DNA from: Victivallaceae bacterium | Lineage (GTDB): Bacteria; Verrucomicrobiota; Lentisphaeria; Victivallales; Victivallaceae | Assembly: GCA_016292515.1 (NCBI GenBank) | Contig: JAEDIJ010000038.1 | Span: forward strand, 1 to 18,420 | Reading direction: 5' to 3' | Length of the DNA: 18,420 nucleotides | Shown here: positions 5,844-13,206 of the stretch, in pieces | Position numbering within the stretch: the stretch's first letter is position 1 | Layout: every line of letters starts with the position of its first letter | Made by a program: the position numbers and the translations under genes | Notes under the pieces: generated by a model | The model's input: only the letters and a program-made list of their open reading frames with translations | Told to the model about the DNA's origin: nothing | Database searches by the model: none

Positions 5844-6706
5844 AAATGATGAAAAATCCATTAAAAATCGCCGTCCCCAACAAGGGGGCGTTGTCGGAAG
5901 GGACGGTGGCGTTGCTCGCCGCCGCCGGGTATCGCTGTAAACGCTCCGGTCGCGAGTTGATGATCCACGACGAGAAAAACGGCATCGATTTTGTTTTCCT
6001 GCGTCCGCGCGACATCGCGCTCTACGTCGGCAGCGGCGTGGTCGATCTCGGCATCACCGGGCGCGATCTCGCCGCCGACAGCGGCGTCGCCGTGGCGGAT
6101 CTGTTGCCGCTCGGCATCGGGAAATCCCGTTTCTGCTTTGCCGCGCCCAAGGGGAAATTCAGCGACTTCCGCCAGTTCGATCACCTGCGTATCGCGTGCA
6201 GTTATCCCCATTTGCTGAAAACGAAACTCGACGAGTTGAATCTCGACTGCACGATCGTCAAACTGGAAGGCGCCGTCGAGATCTCCATTCAGCTCGGCGT
6301 CGCCGACGCGATCGCCGACGTCGTCGAATCGGGGTCGACGCTCCGCGAGGCGGGATTGGAGATCATCGGCGAACCGCTGATGCACTCCGAAGCGATGCTT
6401 TTCGGTCACGACGCCAAACTTGCCGAACTTCCGGAAATCCAGCGGCTGATCGCGCGTATCCGCGGCATCCAGCTCGCCCAGGATTACCTGATGATCGAGT
6501 ACGACGTGCCGCGCAAGTCGCTCGACGCGTGTTGCAAGATCACCCCCGGCATCGAATCGCCGACCGTGGCGCCGCTTTCCAATCCCGACTGGGTCGCCGT
6601 CAAATCGATGGTGCTCAAAAACGATTGCAACCGGATCATGGATGAACTTTACGCCGCCGGAGCCCGCGGCATCATCACGACGGATGTCCGTTCGTGCCGG
6701 CTTTAA
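5840..6706 (+). CDS. hisG: ATP phosphoribosyltransferase HisG, long form
   Basis: It catalyses the first, committed step of histidine synthesis, joining ATP and PRPP. About 288 aa is the length of the long, HisZ-independent form with a C-terminal regulatory ACT-like domain. PNKGALSE near the N-terminus begins the catalytic domain, and DVVESGSTLREAGLEII (about 165-181) is the PRPP-binding loop. The last 70 or so residues (from about TPGIESPTV to the end, with GARGIITTDV) form the histidine-sensing domain, so allosteric feedback by histidine is expected. The start is uncertain: GTG 5840 overlaps the hisE stop by 4 nt (GTGA), while ATG at 5846 and 5849 are in frame; none has a good Shine-Dalgarno, pointing to coupling with hisE. 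Confidence 0.92.
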   Translation: MKMMKNPLKIAVPNKGALSEGTVALLAAAGYRCKRSGRELMIHDEKNGIDFVFLRPRDIALYVGSGVVDLGITGRDLAADSGVAVADLLPLGIGKSRFCFAAPKGKFSDFRQFDHLRIACSYPHLLKTKLDELNLDCTIVKLEGAVEISIQLGVADAIADVVESGSTLREAGLEIIGEPLMHSEAMLFGHDAKLAELPEIQRLIARIRGIQLAQDYLMIEYDVPRKSLDACCKITPGIESPTVAPLSNPDWVAVKSMVLKNDCNRIMDELYAAGARGIITTDVRSCRL

Positions 6707-6720
6707 GAGGAGGAATTTCA

Positions 6721-7698
6721 ATGGTAAAGAGTGCTTTGGAGCGCGCCCGTGAAGTTTTCGACATCGAAGTCGAGGGCATCGTCGCCTTGCGCGATCAGCT
6801 CGACGGCTCTTTTGAGGAATTGGTCAATCGTTGCGCCGACGCGCTCGACCGCGGCGGCAAACTGGTGATCACGGGGATCGGCAAGTCCGGTTACATCGGC
6901 AAAAAAATGGCGGCGACGCTGTCGAGCGTCGGCAGTCCGTCGATCTTTATGCACCCCGTCGAGGCACGTCACGGCGACCTCGGCATTTTGCAGAAAAACG
7001 ATCTTCTCATCGCTTTGAGTTACAGCGGAGAAACGGAGGAGTTGCTCGTCGTGCTCAATCCGGCGAAACGTCTTGGCGTGGAACTGGTTTCGATCACCGG
7101 CAACGCCGAATCGACGCTCGCGCAGATGAGCGATCTCACCATCCCGATGCCGGTGCCGCGCGAAGCGTGTTCTTTCGGTCTCGTGCCGACGACGACGACG
7201 ACGGCGTTGCTCGTGCTCGGCGACGCGTTGGCGATGGTCTTGCTCGACAAACGCGGTTTTACCAAAAACGATTTCGGCAGACTTCATCCGGGCGGCGCGA
7301 TCGGCAGAATGGTGACGATGCGCGCCTGCGATATGATGCGGAAACTCGACCGCACCGCGCTGGTTTCTCCCGACTGTTCGGTCAAGGACGCCATCTATGC
7401 GATGGGACAGGTGCGCAGCGGCAACGCAGTGATCGTCGACCGCGAAAATCGCTTGCTCGGCATTTTCACCGACGGTGATTTCCGCCGTCTGGCGGAAAAG
7501 GGCGGCGATCTGCTCCAATTGGCGATGAAAGATGTGATGACTCCCGACCCGATCGCCGTCGACGGGGAACTTCTCGCCGTCGAAGTGATGAAACTTCTTG
7601 AAAAACGCAAGATCGACGATCTCGTCGTCGTCGACCGCGACAAAAAAGTGCTCGGCTGTATCGACATTCAGGATCTGCCGGGTATGAAAATGCTGTGA
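6721..7698 (+). CDS. kdsD: Arabinose 5-phosphate isomerase KdsD/KpsF
   Basis: The product is 325 aa, the normal family length. It interconverts ribulose 5-phosphate and arabinose 5-phosphate, the first step toward Kdo for lipopolysaccharide. The SIS domain (about 45-175) contains GIGKSGYIGKK (52-62), HGDLG (84-88) and LSYSGETEE (99-107), with LHPGG (188-192) just after. Two CBS domains follow (about 205-260, with DVM at 271-273 opening the second, to the end). The ATG at 6721 follows AGAGGAGG with a 7-nt gap, so the in-frame upstream codon at 6694, which overlaps hisG, is rejected. Envelope assembly genes follow directly, which fits a lipopolysaccharide role rather than GutQ-type sugar catabolism. 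Confidence 0.92.
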   Translation: MVKSALERAREVFDIEVEGIVALRDQLDGSFEELVNRCADALDRGGKLVITGIGKSGYIGKKMAATLSSVGSPSIFMHPVEARHGDLGILQKNDLLIALSYSGETEELLVVLNPAKRLGVELVSITGNAESTLAQMSDLTIPMPVPREACSFGLVPTTTTTALLVLGDALAMVLLDKRGFTKNDFGRLHPGGAIGRMVTMRACDMMRKLDRTALVSPDCSVKDAIYAMGQVRSGNAVIVDRENRLLGIFTDGDFRRLAEKGGDLLQLAMKDVMTPDPIAVDGELLAVEVMKLLEKRKIDDLVVVDRDKKVLGCIDIQDLPGMKML

Positions 7699-7705
7699 GT
7701 GAACT

Positions 7706-8794
7706 ATGAAAAGAATTTTCCTTTTCCTTGCCGTTGCCGGGGCGGTGTTTTTTTCTTTGACGGCGGATGACGCCGAGGCGATCCGCATTTATGAGGAAGG
7801 GCACGCCCTCTATCAGGAGGGAAAATTCTACGATGCGGCGAAAAAATTTGAGGAAGTCGAATTTGAGGCGACCACACCTTTGATCCGCTCCAACGCGTTG
7901 CGGGCGCAATCCGGCGCGTGGCAGATGTGCGGGATGTTCACCAAAGAGTATGAGGCTTTGGAAAAATTGCTCTCGCTCTATCCCGAATTCGCCGACAACG
8001 ACTTGATCGCGCTGCGCGAATTTGAACTTGCCGAACGCTATTACGCCGGAGACCGCGATCCCGCTTACTGGCATTTGCGCTGGATCCCGTGGCTGAATAA
8101 CGGCGACAAAAGTCTGGAATTGTACACCGCGGCTTTGAAGCACGCCCCCTTTGCCGACTGGGCGCCGCGGGCGAGGTTGCGGCGGGCGTGGCTCCTTGAT
8201 GAAGACGACAAAAAACTGGAATCGGTCGAGGAACTGCGTATTCTGGTGCGCGATTACCCGACGCACTCTCTGCACAAATATGCGATGCTCGCGTTGGCGA
8301 ACGGGCTTTTCAACCTTTCCGAGCACGGCGACGGCGACGGAGCCTATTTGCGCGACGCCTACCAGGTGTTGCTCGACTTCCAGAAACGCTATCCCGACGC
8401 GCCGGAAAACGAGTGGGTGCGCCGCCGGCTCCTGCATTACCGGGACGCGCAGGCGCAACGGCTCTTTGATATGGCGACCTATTACCGCAAACAGGGGCGC
8501 ACGGACGCCGCCGAGCGTTATCTCGCCAAGGTGCTGATCGATTATCCCGATGCCGAAGTCGCTCCCGAGTCCGAAGTCGAACTGGTGAAACTGGATGAAA
8601 ACTACGTTCCGATGGATTTCCCGCCGGAATCCGGCGCGCGGCTGCCGAAATTGCGCACCTATGAAATTCCCACGGAAGCGGAACGCACGTTGCTGAACCC
8701 CGGCGAAAACGGCAATCATTATCTTCTGTCACTGCCCGATTTGCGCATTTCGCACGGAGAAAATGAGTCGAAAGAGGAGAAAAGCGAAAAATGA
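7706..8794 (+). CDS. Exported TPR protein, BamD/YfiO-like
   Basis: The product is 362 aa. Residues 1-25 form a signal peptide (MKR, hydrophobic core to about 18, then small residues). TPR-like helical repeats follow: ADDAEAIRIYEEGHALYQEGKFYDA (about 20-44) and FDMATYYRKQGRTDAAERYLAKVLIDYPDAEVAPE (about 258-292) read as BamD-type units, with further helical pairs between. The last 60 residues are proline/charge-rich and probably disordered. BamD is the essential TPR lipoprotein of the beta-barrel assembly machine, but this protein has no lipobox cysteine, so it would be a soluble periplasmic relative or be held by partners. It starts 7 nt after kdsD and overlaps lptE by 4 nt (ATGA), placing it in an outer-membrane biogenesis block. 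The exact BamD assignment is tentative; a general TPR protein is the alternative. Confidence 0.75.
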   Translation: MKRIFLFLAVAGAVFFSLTADDAEAIRIYEEGHALYQEGKFYDAAKKFEEVEFEATTPLIRSNALRAQSGAWQMCGMFTKEYEALEKLLSLYPEFADNDLIALREFELAERYYAGDRDPAYWHLRWIPWLNNGDKSLELYTAALKHAPFADWAPRARLRRAWLLDEDDKKLESVEELRILVRDYPTHSLHKYAMLALANGLFNLSEHGDGDGAYLRDAYQVLLDFQKRYPDAPENEWVRRRLLHYRDAQAQRLFDMATYYRKQGRTDAAERYLAKVLIDYPDAEVAPESEVELVKLDENYVPMDFPPESGARLPKLRTYEIPTEAERTLLNPGENGNHYLLSLPDLRISHGENESKEEKSEK

Positions 8795-9306
8795 AATCGT
8801 TGCTCAAATGGTTTTTGCCGATTTGGACGCTTTGCGTCTGCGCCGGGTGCGGTTATCAGATCGGTTATCTCGGTCATCCGCAGTTGAAAACGATCGCCAT
8901 CGCGCCGGTCATCAATGAAACGCTGATGTACAACGTTTCTCCGCAGGTGCGCACGGCGCTTGCCGAATGTTTCCAGACGGACGGGACGATGAAAGTCGTC
9001 AGCGAAAGCAAGGCGGATTGCATCATCTACGCCAAAGTTACCGACTGCAAATACTCGCAGGTTTCATACAGCAGTGAAACCACAGACAAAGACCTCAACC
9101 CCGACCAGTGGAGCGCGACGGTGTCGATCCAGTACTCCGTGATGATCCCGGGACGCGCGGCGCCGCTGATCAAAAACGGCTCCGCCTCGGGGACTGCGAT
9201 CTTCACCTCCGGCGCGGATATCGAGATCAGCCGCGCTTACGCGTGTCAGCAGGCGGCGTACACCGCTTCCAAAAACATCGTTATCCAGGTGACCGAAGCG
9301 TGGTAA
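8791..9306 (+). CDS. lptE: LPS assembly lipoprotein LptE
   Basis: The product is 171 aa. The lipobox VCAGC gives a lipidated Cys20 followed by GYQIGYLG, a pattern typical of LptE (GY after the Cys). The conserved opening strand KTIAIAPVINET (about 34-45) and the segment QVRTALAECFQTDGTMKVV fit the LptE fold, as does the later ADCIIYAKVTDC. LptE plugs the LptD barrel in the outer membrane and helps deliver lipopolysaccharide to the surface. The start codon overlaps the preceding stop (ATGA), so translation is coupled to the BamD-like gene. With kdsD upstream this makes an envelope block of Kdo synthesis and outer-membrane assembly. LptD itself is not in the window. Confidence 0.85.
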   Translation: MKSLLKWFLPIWTLCVCAGCGYQIGYLGHPQLKTIAIAPVINETLMYNVSPQVRTALAECFQTDGTMKVVSESKADCIIYAKVTDCKYSQVSYSSETTDKDLNPDQWSATVSIQYSVMIPGRAAPLIKNGSASGTAIFTSGADIEISRAYACQQAAYTASKNIVIQVTEAW

Positions 9307-9322
9307 AAGGGCGCGTTTCCGT

Positions 9323-10627
9323 ATGGCGAACCGATTTGTCAAACGCGGGCAACTGCTCTTTCTCTTTTCCTTTGCCTTTCTGATCGCGGTCGGGACTTTA
9401 TTGCTGAAAATTCCGGGGACGATGCGGGAAGGCGAATTTCTCCGTTGGATCGACGCCTTTTTTACGGCGACCAGCGCCGTCTGCATCACCGGACTTACCA
9501 GTGTGGACATTCTCAAATTTTCCCCTTTCGGGCAGGGGATCATCACCTTGCTCGTCGAAGTCGGCGGCATCGGCATCATGACGTTGAGCGCATCGATCCT
9601 GCTCGCGCTCGGCCGCGGACTTTCTTTCAGCGACACGCTGCTGATTTCCAGTTTGAACGACAATTTTTCCCTGCGGGGGGCGGAGGGGTTGACGCGGACG
9701 GTCATCCGCTATATGCTGGTCAGCGAACTCTGCGGCGGGATTTTGATCTACATCGGAATGTTGTGCACCGGCGCATCCTGTTGGAGTTCCATCGGCGAAT
9801 CGCTGATGGTTTCCGTGACGAGTTTCTGCAATGCGGGCTTCACCCCGTTTGCCGACGGTATGGCATCCCAGCACCGTTTGTCGCAGACGGCTTGCGCCGC
9901 GCTGAATATCCTTGGCGGACTCGGCGTTTACGTGATCTACGATCTGGTCGGCGCGTGGCGCAAAAAGAGCAAACTCCGGCTTCATTCGCGCATTGTTTTG
10001 TGGGGAAGCGCATTTTTGCTGATCACGGGGGCTTTGCTTTTTTACCTTTTTTCGCTTCACGATCGCAATCCGATGGGGTGGTTTGACGCCTTTTTCCTTT
10101 CGGCGACTTCGCGGACGGCGGGATTCAGCACGTTCCCGCTGGAAAATCTGCCGTCGGGAAGCGTCGCTCTGATCATCTTGCTGATGATGATCGGCACGAG
10201 CCCCGGTTCCACCGGAGGCGGCATCAAGATCACGACGGTCGCCATCGCGTTTGCCGCGATCAAAAGTACGATCTCCGGCAATCGGGACGTTTTGCTTTTT
10301 AAGCGCAAAATACCGATGGACAACGTGTTACGCGCATTTTCGATCATCGTGATCTACACGCTGATCTGCGGATTTGCCGTTATCGGGATGCATCTGGTTT
10401 ACCCGGCGGGCGAGCCGGAAATCAATTTGTTTGAAACGGTTTCGGCACTGACGACGACGGGGCTTTCCTTCGGTACGCCGCAAAAAATGGATGAGATCGG
10501 CAAGTTGTTTATGATCTTTTTGATGTATTTCGGGCGATTGGGGCCTTATACCATTATGCTGTTTCTGCTCGGCAGAGAAAAACAGGGCAGGCTCCATTAC
10601 CCGGAGGAACGTGTGGTGATCGGTTGA
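9323..10627 (+). CDS. Potassium uptake channel subunit, KtrB/TrkH family
   Basis: The product is 434 aa, KtrB-sized. It is a polytopic inner-membrane protein with four membrane-pore-membrane repeats. The pore loops carry the filter glycines: TSAVCITGLT (50-59), SFCNAGFT (167-174), SATSRTAGFST (260-270) and ALTTTGLSFGT (375-385). STGGGIKITT (296-305) is the conserved cytoplasmic gating-loop region, and the Arg in GRLGPYT (404-410) is the conserved C-terminal gate residue. The channel takes up K+, often with Na+ coupling, under control of an RCK-domain ring. That partner follows 25 nt downstream. It starts 16 nt after lptE with AAAGGG upstream. A Trk-type assignment is possible, but the small single-RCK partner favours Ktr. 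Confidence 0.92.
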   Translation: MANRFVKRGQLLFLFSFAFLIAVGTLLLKIPGTMREGEFLRWIDAFFTATSAVCITGLTSVDILKFSPFGQGIITLLVEVGGIGIMTLSASILLALGRGLSFSDTLLISSLNDNFSLRGAEGLTRTVIRYMLVSELCGGILIYIGMLCTGASCWSSIGESLMVSVTSFCNAGFTPFADGMASQHRLSQTACAALNILGGLGVYVIYDLVGAWRKKSKLRLHSRIVLWGSAFLLITGALLFYLFSLHDRNPMGWFDAFFLSATSRTAGFSTFPLENLPSGSVALIILLMMIGTSPGSTGGGIKITTVAIAFAAIKSTISGNRDVLLFKRKIPMDNVLRAFSIIVIYTLICGFAVIGMHLVYPAGEPEINLFETVSALTTTGLSFGTPQKMDEIGKLFMIFLMYFGRLGPYTIMLFLLGREKQGRLHYPEERVVIG

Positions 10628-10652
10628 TCGAATGGAATATCGGAGTAGTTTT

Positions 10653-11309
10653 ATGGCAAAACACAGTTATGCGGTCTTCGGGATCGGGTCGTTCGGCAGC
10701 AAACTTGCCCGGGAATTGAGCCGCGCCGGAAATTCGGTGCTGGTCTGCGACATTTCCGCGCCGCGCATCGAGGAGTTGCGCGACGAGGTGACCGACGTCG
10801 TCATCGCCGACGTGACGCACGAGGAAACAATTCATGAACTCAACGTCGGCAAATTCGACGCCGTGATCCTCGGAATGAGTTCTTTCTTTGAAAAGCAGAT
10901 CCTCGCGCTGACGCTTCTGAAACAGGAGGGCGCGCGCCGGATCCTCGTCAAGGCGACGAGCGACATTCAGGAGCGCATCCTCTACCGGCTCGGCGCCGAC
11001 GAAGTGATCCAGCCCGACCTCGACGTCGCCCACCAGTTGTCGCGCCGCTTGTCGCTTGCCAACATCAGCGATATCTTTGAATTCAAAAGTTCGGCGATCG
11101 CCGAAGTGAGCGTGCCGGAAAAACTCGCCGGCAAAAGTCTCAAAGAACTCAATCTGCGCGGCAGATACGCGATCACCGTCCTTTTGCTGCAAAAGGCGGG
11201 CGACTCCGGAGAGAGCCAACCGGGCCCCGACTCCGTTTTGGAGCGCGGCGACATTCTTACCGTTTTCGGCAAACAGCAATCCATCATTGATTTGTTTAAG
11301 GAGAAATAA
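10653..11309 (+). CDS. Potassium uptake regulatory subunit, KtrA/TrkA family (RCK)
   Basis: The product is 218 aa, the size of single-unit KtrA rather than the roughly 458-aa duplicated TrkA. The N-terminal RCK domain has the nucleotide-binding GIGSFG (10-15) and the acidic end of the second strand, VCD (31-33). An RCK_C domain follows (about 140-218: FKSSAIAEVSVPEKLAGKSL, ending FGKQQSIIDLF). Eight such subunits form a ring that gates KtrB in response to ATP/ADP and NAD(H). I start at ATG 10653, with GGAG 7-8 nt upstream, not at an in-frame codon 21 nt earlier. It is cytoplasmic and membrane-bound through the channel gene directly before it. Confidence 0.92.
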   Translation: MAKHSYAVFGIGSFGSKLARELSRAGNSVLVCDISAPRIEELRDEVTDVVIADVTHEETIHELNVGKFDAVILGMSSFFEKQILALTLLKQEGARRILVKATSDIQERILYRLGADEVIQPDLDVAHQLSRRLSLANISDIFEFKSSAIAEVSVPEKLAGKSLKELNLRGRYAITVLLLQKAGDSGESQPGPDSVLERGDILTVFGKQQSIIDLFKEK

Positions 11310-11310
11310 G

Positions 11311-11730
11311 ATGAGCGACTGTATTTTCTGCAAAATCGCCAAAGGCGAGATCCCGTCGGTCAAAATTTATGAAGACGAGCTGGTTTACGCCTTTCTCGAC
11401 CTCGGCCCGATCAATTTCGGGCATACGCTGGTCATTCCCAAGGAACACCACGAATCGAGTTCCACCATTCCCGAAGCGACGGCGGGACGGATGTTTCACG
11501 TCGGCAGCCGCATCGGCATCGCGCTGAAACGGCTTGACGCCTATGACGCATTCAATCTGCACCTCGCCGACGGCGCCGCCGCCGGACAGGTGGTGATGCA
11601 CGCTCACTTGCACGTGATCCCGCGCGGCGTCGAAGACACTTTCCGCTGGAACTGGCGGCAGTTGAAGTACGCCGAAAATCAGATGGCGGAAATGGCAAAG
11701 TCCATTCAGGAAAAACTGAAACTTGATTGA
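11311..11730 (+). CDS. HIT-family nucleotide hydrolase (HinT-like)
   Basis: The product is 139 aa. The histidine triad is HAHLHVIPR (97-105), with His97, His99 and His101. Cys4 and Cys7 in CIFCKIAKGEIPS form half of the usual zinc site of HinT-type members. The family hydrolyses AMP-lysine or other adenosine phosphoramidates; the in vivo role is usually unclear. The start is ATG 11311, just 1 nt after the ktrA stop, with AAGGAG 9-10 nt upstream inside the end of ktrA. A 22-residue extension after the triad, rich in Trp/Lys/Glu, makes it longer than minimal HinT. Confidence 0.9.
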   Translation: MSDCIFCKIAKGEIPSVKIYEDELVYAFLDLGPINFGHTLVIPKEHHESSSTIPEATAGRMFHVGSRIGIALKRLDAYDAFNLHLADGAAAGQVVMHAHLHVIPRGVEDTFRWNWRQLKYAENQMAEMAKSIQEKLKLD

Positions 11731-11743
11731 GGAAAAACGCGCT

Positions 11744-12628
11744 ATGTCTGCATTCATCATCGACGGCAAGGCGATCGCCGCCAAAATCAACGAGGAGACC
11801 CGGCTTGAAGTCGAAAATTTCCGCGCCGCACACGGCAGAACTCCGGCTCTCGCCGTCATTCTCGTCGGGGACGATCCCGCGTCGCAGGTCTATGTCCGCA
11901 ACAAGGTGACGACCTGCGAAAAACTCGGCATCACTTCCAAAATGATCGCACTCTGCGCCGACACCGACGAAAAAACTCTGCTCGATAAAATCGCCGAACT
12001 CAATGCCGACGATGCGATCGACGGATTGCTCGTCCAGTCTCCCGTGCCGCGTCAGATCGACGAATATCGGGTGATCCAGGCGATCTCCCCCGACAAGGAT
12101 GTCGACTGTTTCAGCGAAGTCAACGTCGGCAAACTTCTCGTCGGCAAAGAGCGGGGGATCATGCCCTGCACCCCCTACGGCGTACTGGAACTTCTGCGCC
12201 GTTCCGGCATTTCGTGCCGCGGCAAACACGCCGTCGTCATCGGCCGCAGCAACATCGTCGGCAAGCCGATGGCGGCACTTCTGATGCAGAAACTTCCGGA
12301 AGCCGATGCGACCGTGACGATCGTCCATTCATCGACGCCCGACATCGCCGCCTACACCCGGCAGGCGGATATCGTCATCGCCGCGATCGGCAAGCCGCGT
12401 TTCGTCAAGGGGGATATGCTGAAAAAAGGCGCGACCGTCATCGACGTCGGCATCAACCGCATCTTTGACGAGAAATTGCAGAAAAACCGGCTCGTCGGCG
12501 ACGTCGATTTCGACGAAGCCGTTGAAGTCGCAGGCGCGATCACTCCGGTACCGGGCGGAGTCGGTCCGATGACGATTGCGATGCTGATGCGAAATACGCT
12601 CGTCGCGGCGAAACTGCGCTGTAAATAA
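11744..12628 (+). CDS. folD: Methylenetetrahydrofolate dehydrogenase/cyclohydrolase FolD
   Basis: The product is 294 aa, the usual length. This bifunctional enzyme interconverts 5,10-methylene-THF and 10-formyl-THF using NADP+, feeding purine and formyl-methionyl-tRNA synthesis. The active-site Tyr50 and Lys54 (YVRNK), Gln98 (LVQSPVP) and Asp121 (KDVDCF) fall at the same numbers as in E. coli FolD. GRSNIVGKP (167-175) is the cofactor-binding loop and TPVPGGVGPMTIAML (267-281) the family signature. I chose ATG 11744, with GAGGAAAA 8-12 nt before it, over an in-frame codon 21 nt upstream that overlaps the HIT gene. queH follows with a 1-nt overlap. Confidence 0.95.
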   Translation: MSAFIIDGKAIAAKINEETRLEVENFRAAHGRTPALAVILVGDDPASQVYVRNKVTTCEKLGITSKMIALCADTDEKTLLDKIAELNADDAIDGLLVQSPVPRQIDEYRVIQAISPDKDVDCFSEVNVGKLLVGKERGIMPCTPYGVLELLRRSGISCRGKHAVVIGRSNIVGKPMAALLMQKLPEADATVTIVHSSTPDIAAYTRQADIVIAAIGKPRFVKGDMLKKGATVIDVGINRIFDEKLQKNRLVGDVDFDEAVEVAGAITPVPGGVGPMTIAMLMRNTLVAAKLRCK

Positions 12629-13206
12629 TGGATAAGACGCCGTTGCTGTTGCATATCTGCTGCGCCCCCTGCGGCGGCGGCTGTGTCGCCGCTCTGCAAC
12701 AGGAGGGGCGGCGCGCGCGGCTTTTTTACTCCAACAGCAACCTCGCCGACCGCGCCGAATTCGATAAAAGGCTCGAATCGGTCAAGATGCTTGCCGCGCT
12801 TTATCAACTTGATTTGGAGGTCGATCTTTACGATCACGCCGCGTGGCTCGCCGCCGTTGCCGGACTGGAAAACGAGCCGGAGCACGGCAAGCGGTGCAGT
12901 AAATGTTTTGAATTCAGTCTGCGCCGCGCCGCATCGCGCGCCGCGGAACTTGCGGAAACTTTTGCGACGACGCTGACCGTAAGTCCCCATAAAAACAGCC
13001 GGCAGATTTTCGATGCGGCAAAGGATTTTGCCGCCTTTGAAGCGATCGATTTTAAAAAAGGCGGCAATTATACGGCAAGTTGCCGGATCGCCCGTGAAAA
13101 CGGCTTCTACCGTCAGAAATTCTGCGGTTGTGAATTTTCCCGGGCGGCGGCAGCCGCTTTTGCCGGAAAGAAACAAAACGCGAAACCGGAGGAAGAATTG
13201 AAATGA
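12628..13206 (+). CDS. queH: Epoxyqueuosine reductase QueH
   Basis: The product is 192 aa. It reduces epoxyqueuosine to queuosine at the wobble position of tRNAs reading His, Asp, Asn and Tyr codons; it is the non-orthologous alternative to the B12-dependent QueG. The signatures are HICCAPCGGG (9-18) with adjacent Cys11-Cys12, GKRCSKCF (87-94) and FCGCEFS (165-171). In QueH these cysteines bind a [4Fe-4S] cluster and a second iron. The length is typical. Its ATG shares one base with the folD stop, and its own TGA overlaps the next start (ATGA), so translation is likely coupled on both sides. No other queuosine genes lie in the window. Confidence 0.93.
   Translation: MDKTPLLLHICCAPCGGGCVAALQQEGRRARLFYSNSNLADRAEFDKRLESVKMLAALYQLDLEVDLYDHAAWLAAVAGLENEPEHGKRCSKCFEFSLRRAASRAAELAETFATTLTVSPHKNSRQIFDAAKDFAAFEAIDFKKGGNYTASCRIARENGFYRQKFCGCEFSRAAAAAFAGKKQNAKPEEELK

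Noticed and set aside
7466..8719. Long minus-strand frame opposite kdsD and the BamD-like gene
   Set aside because: It is antisense to two well-supported genes and has no start context or domain evidence.
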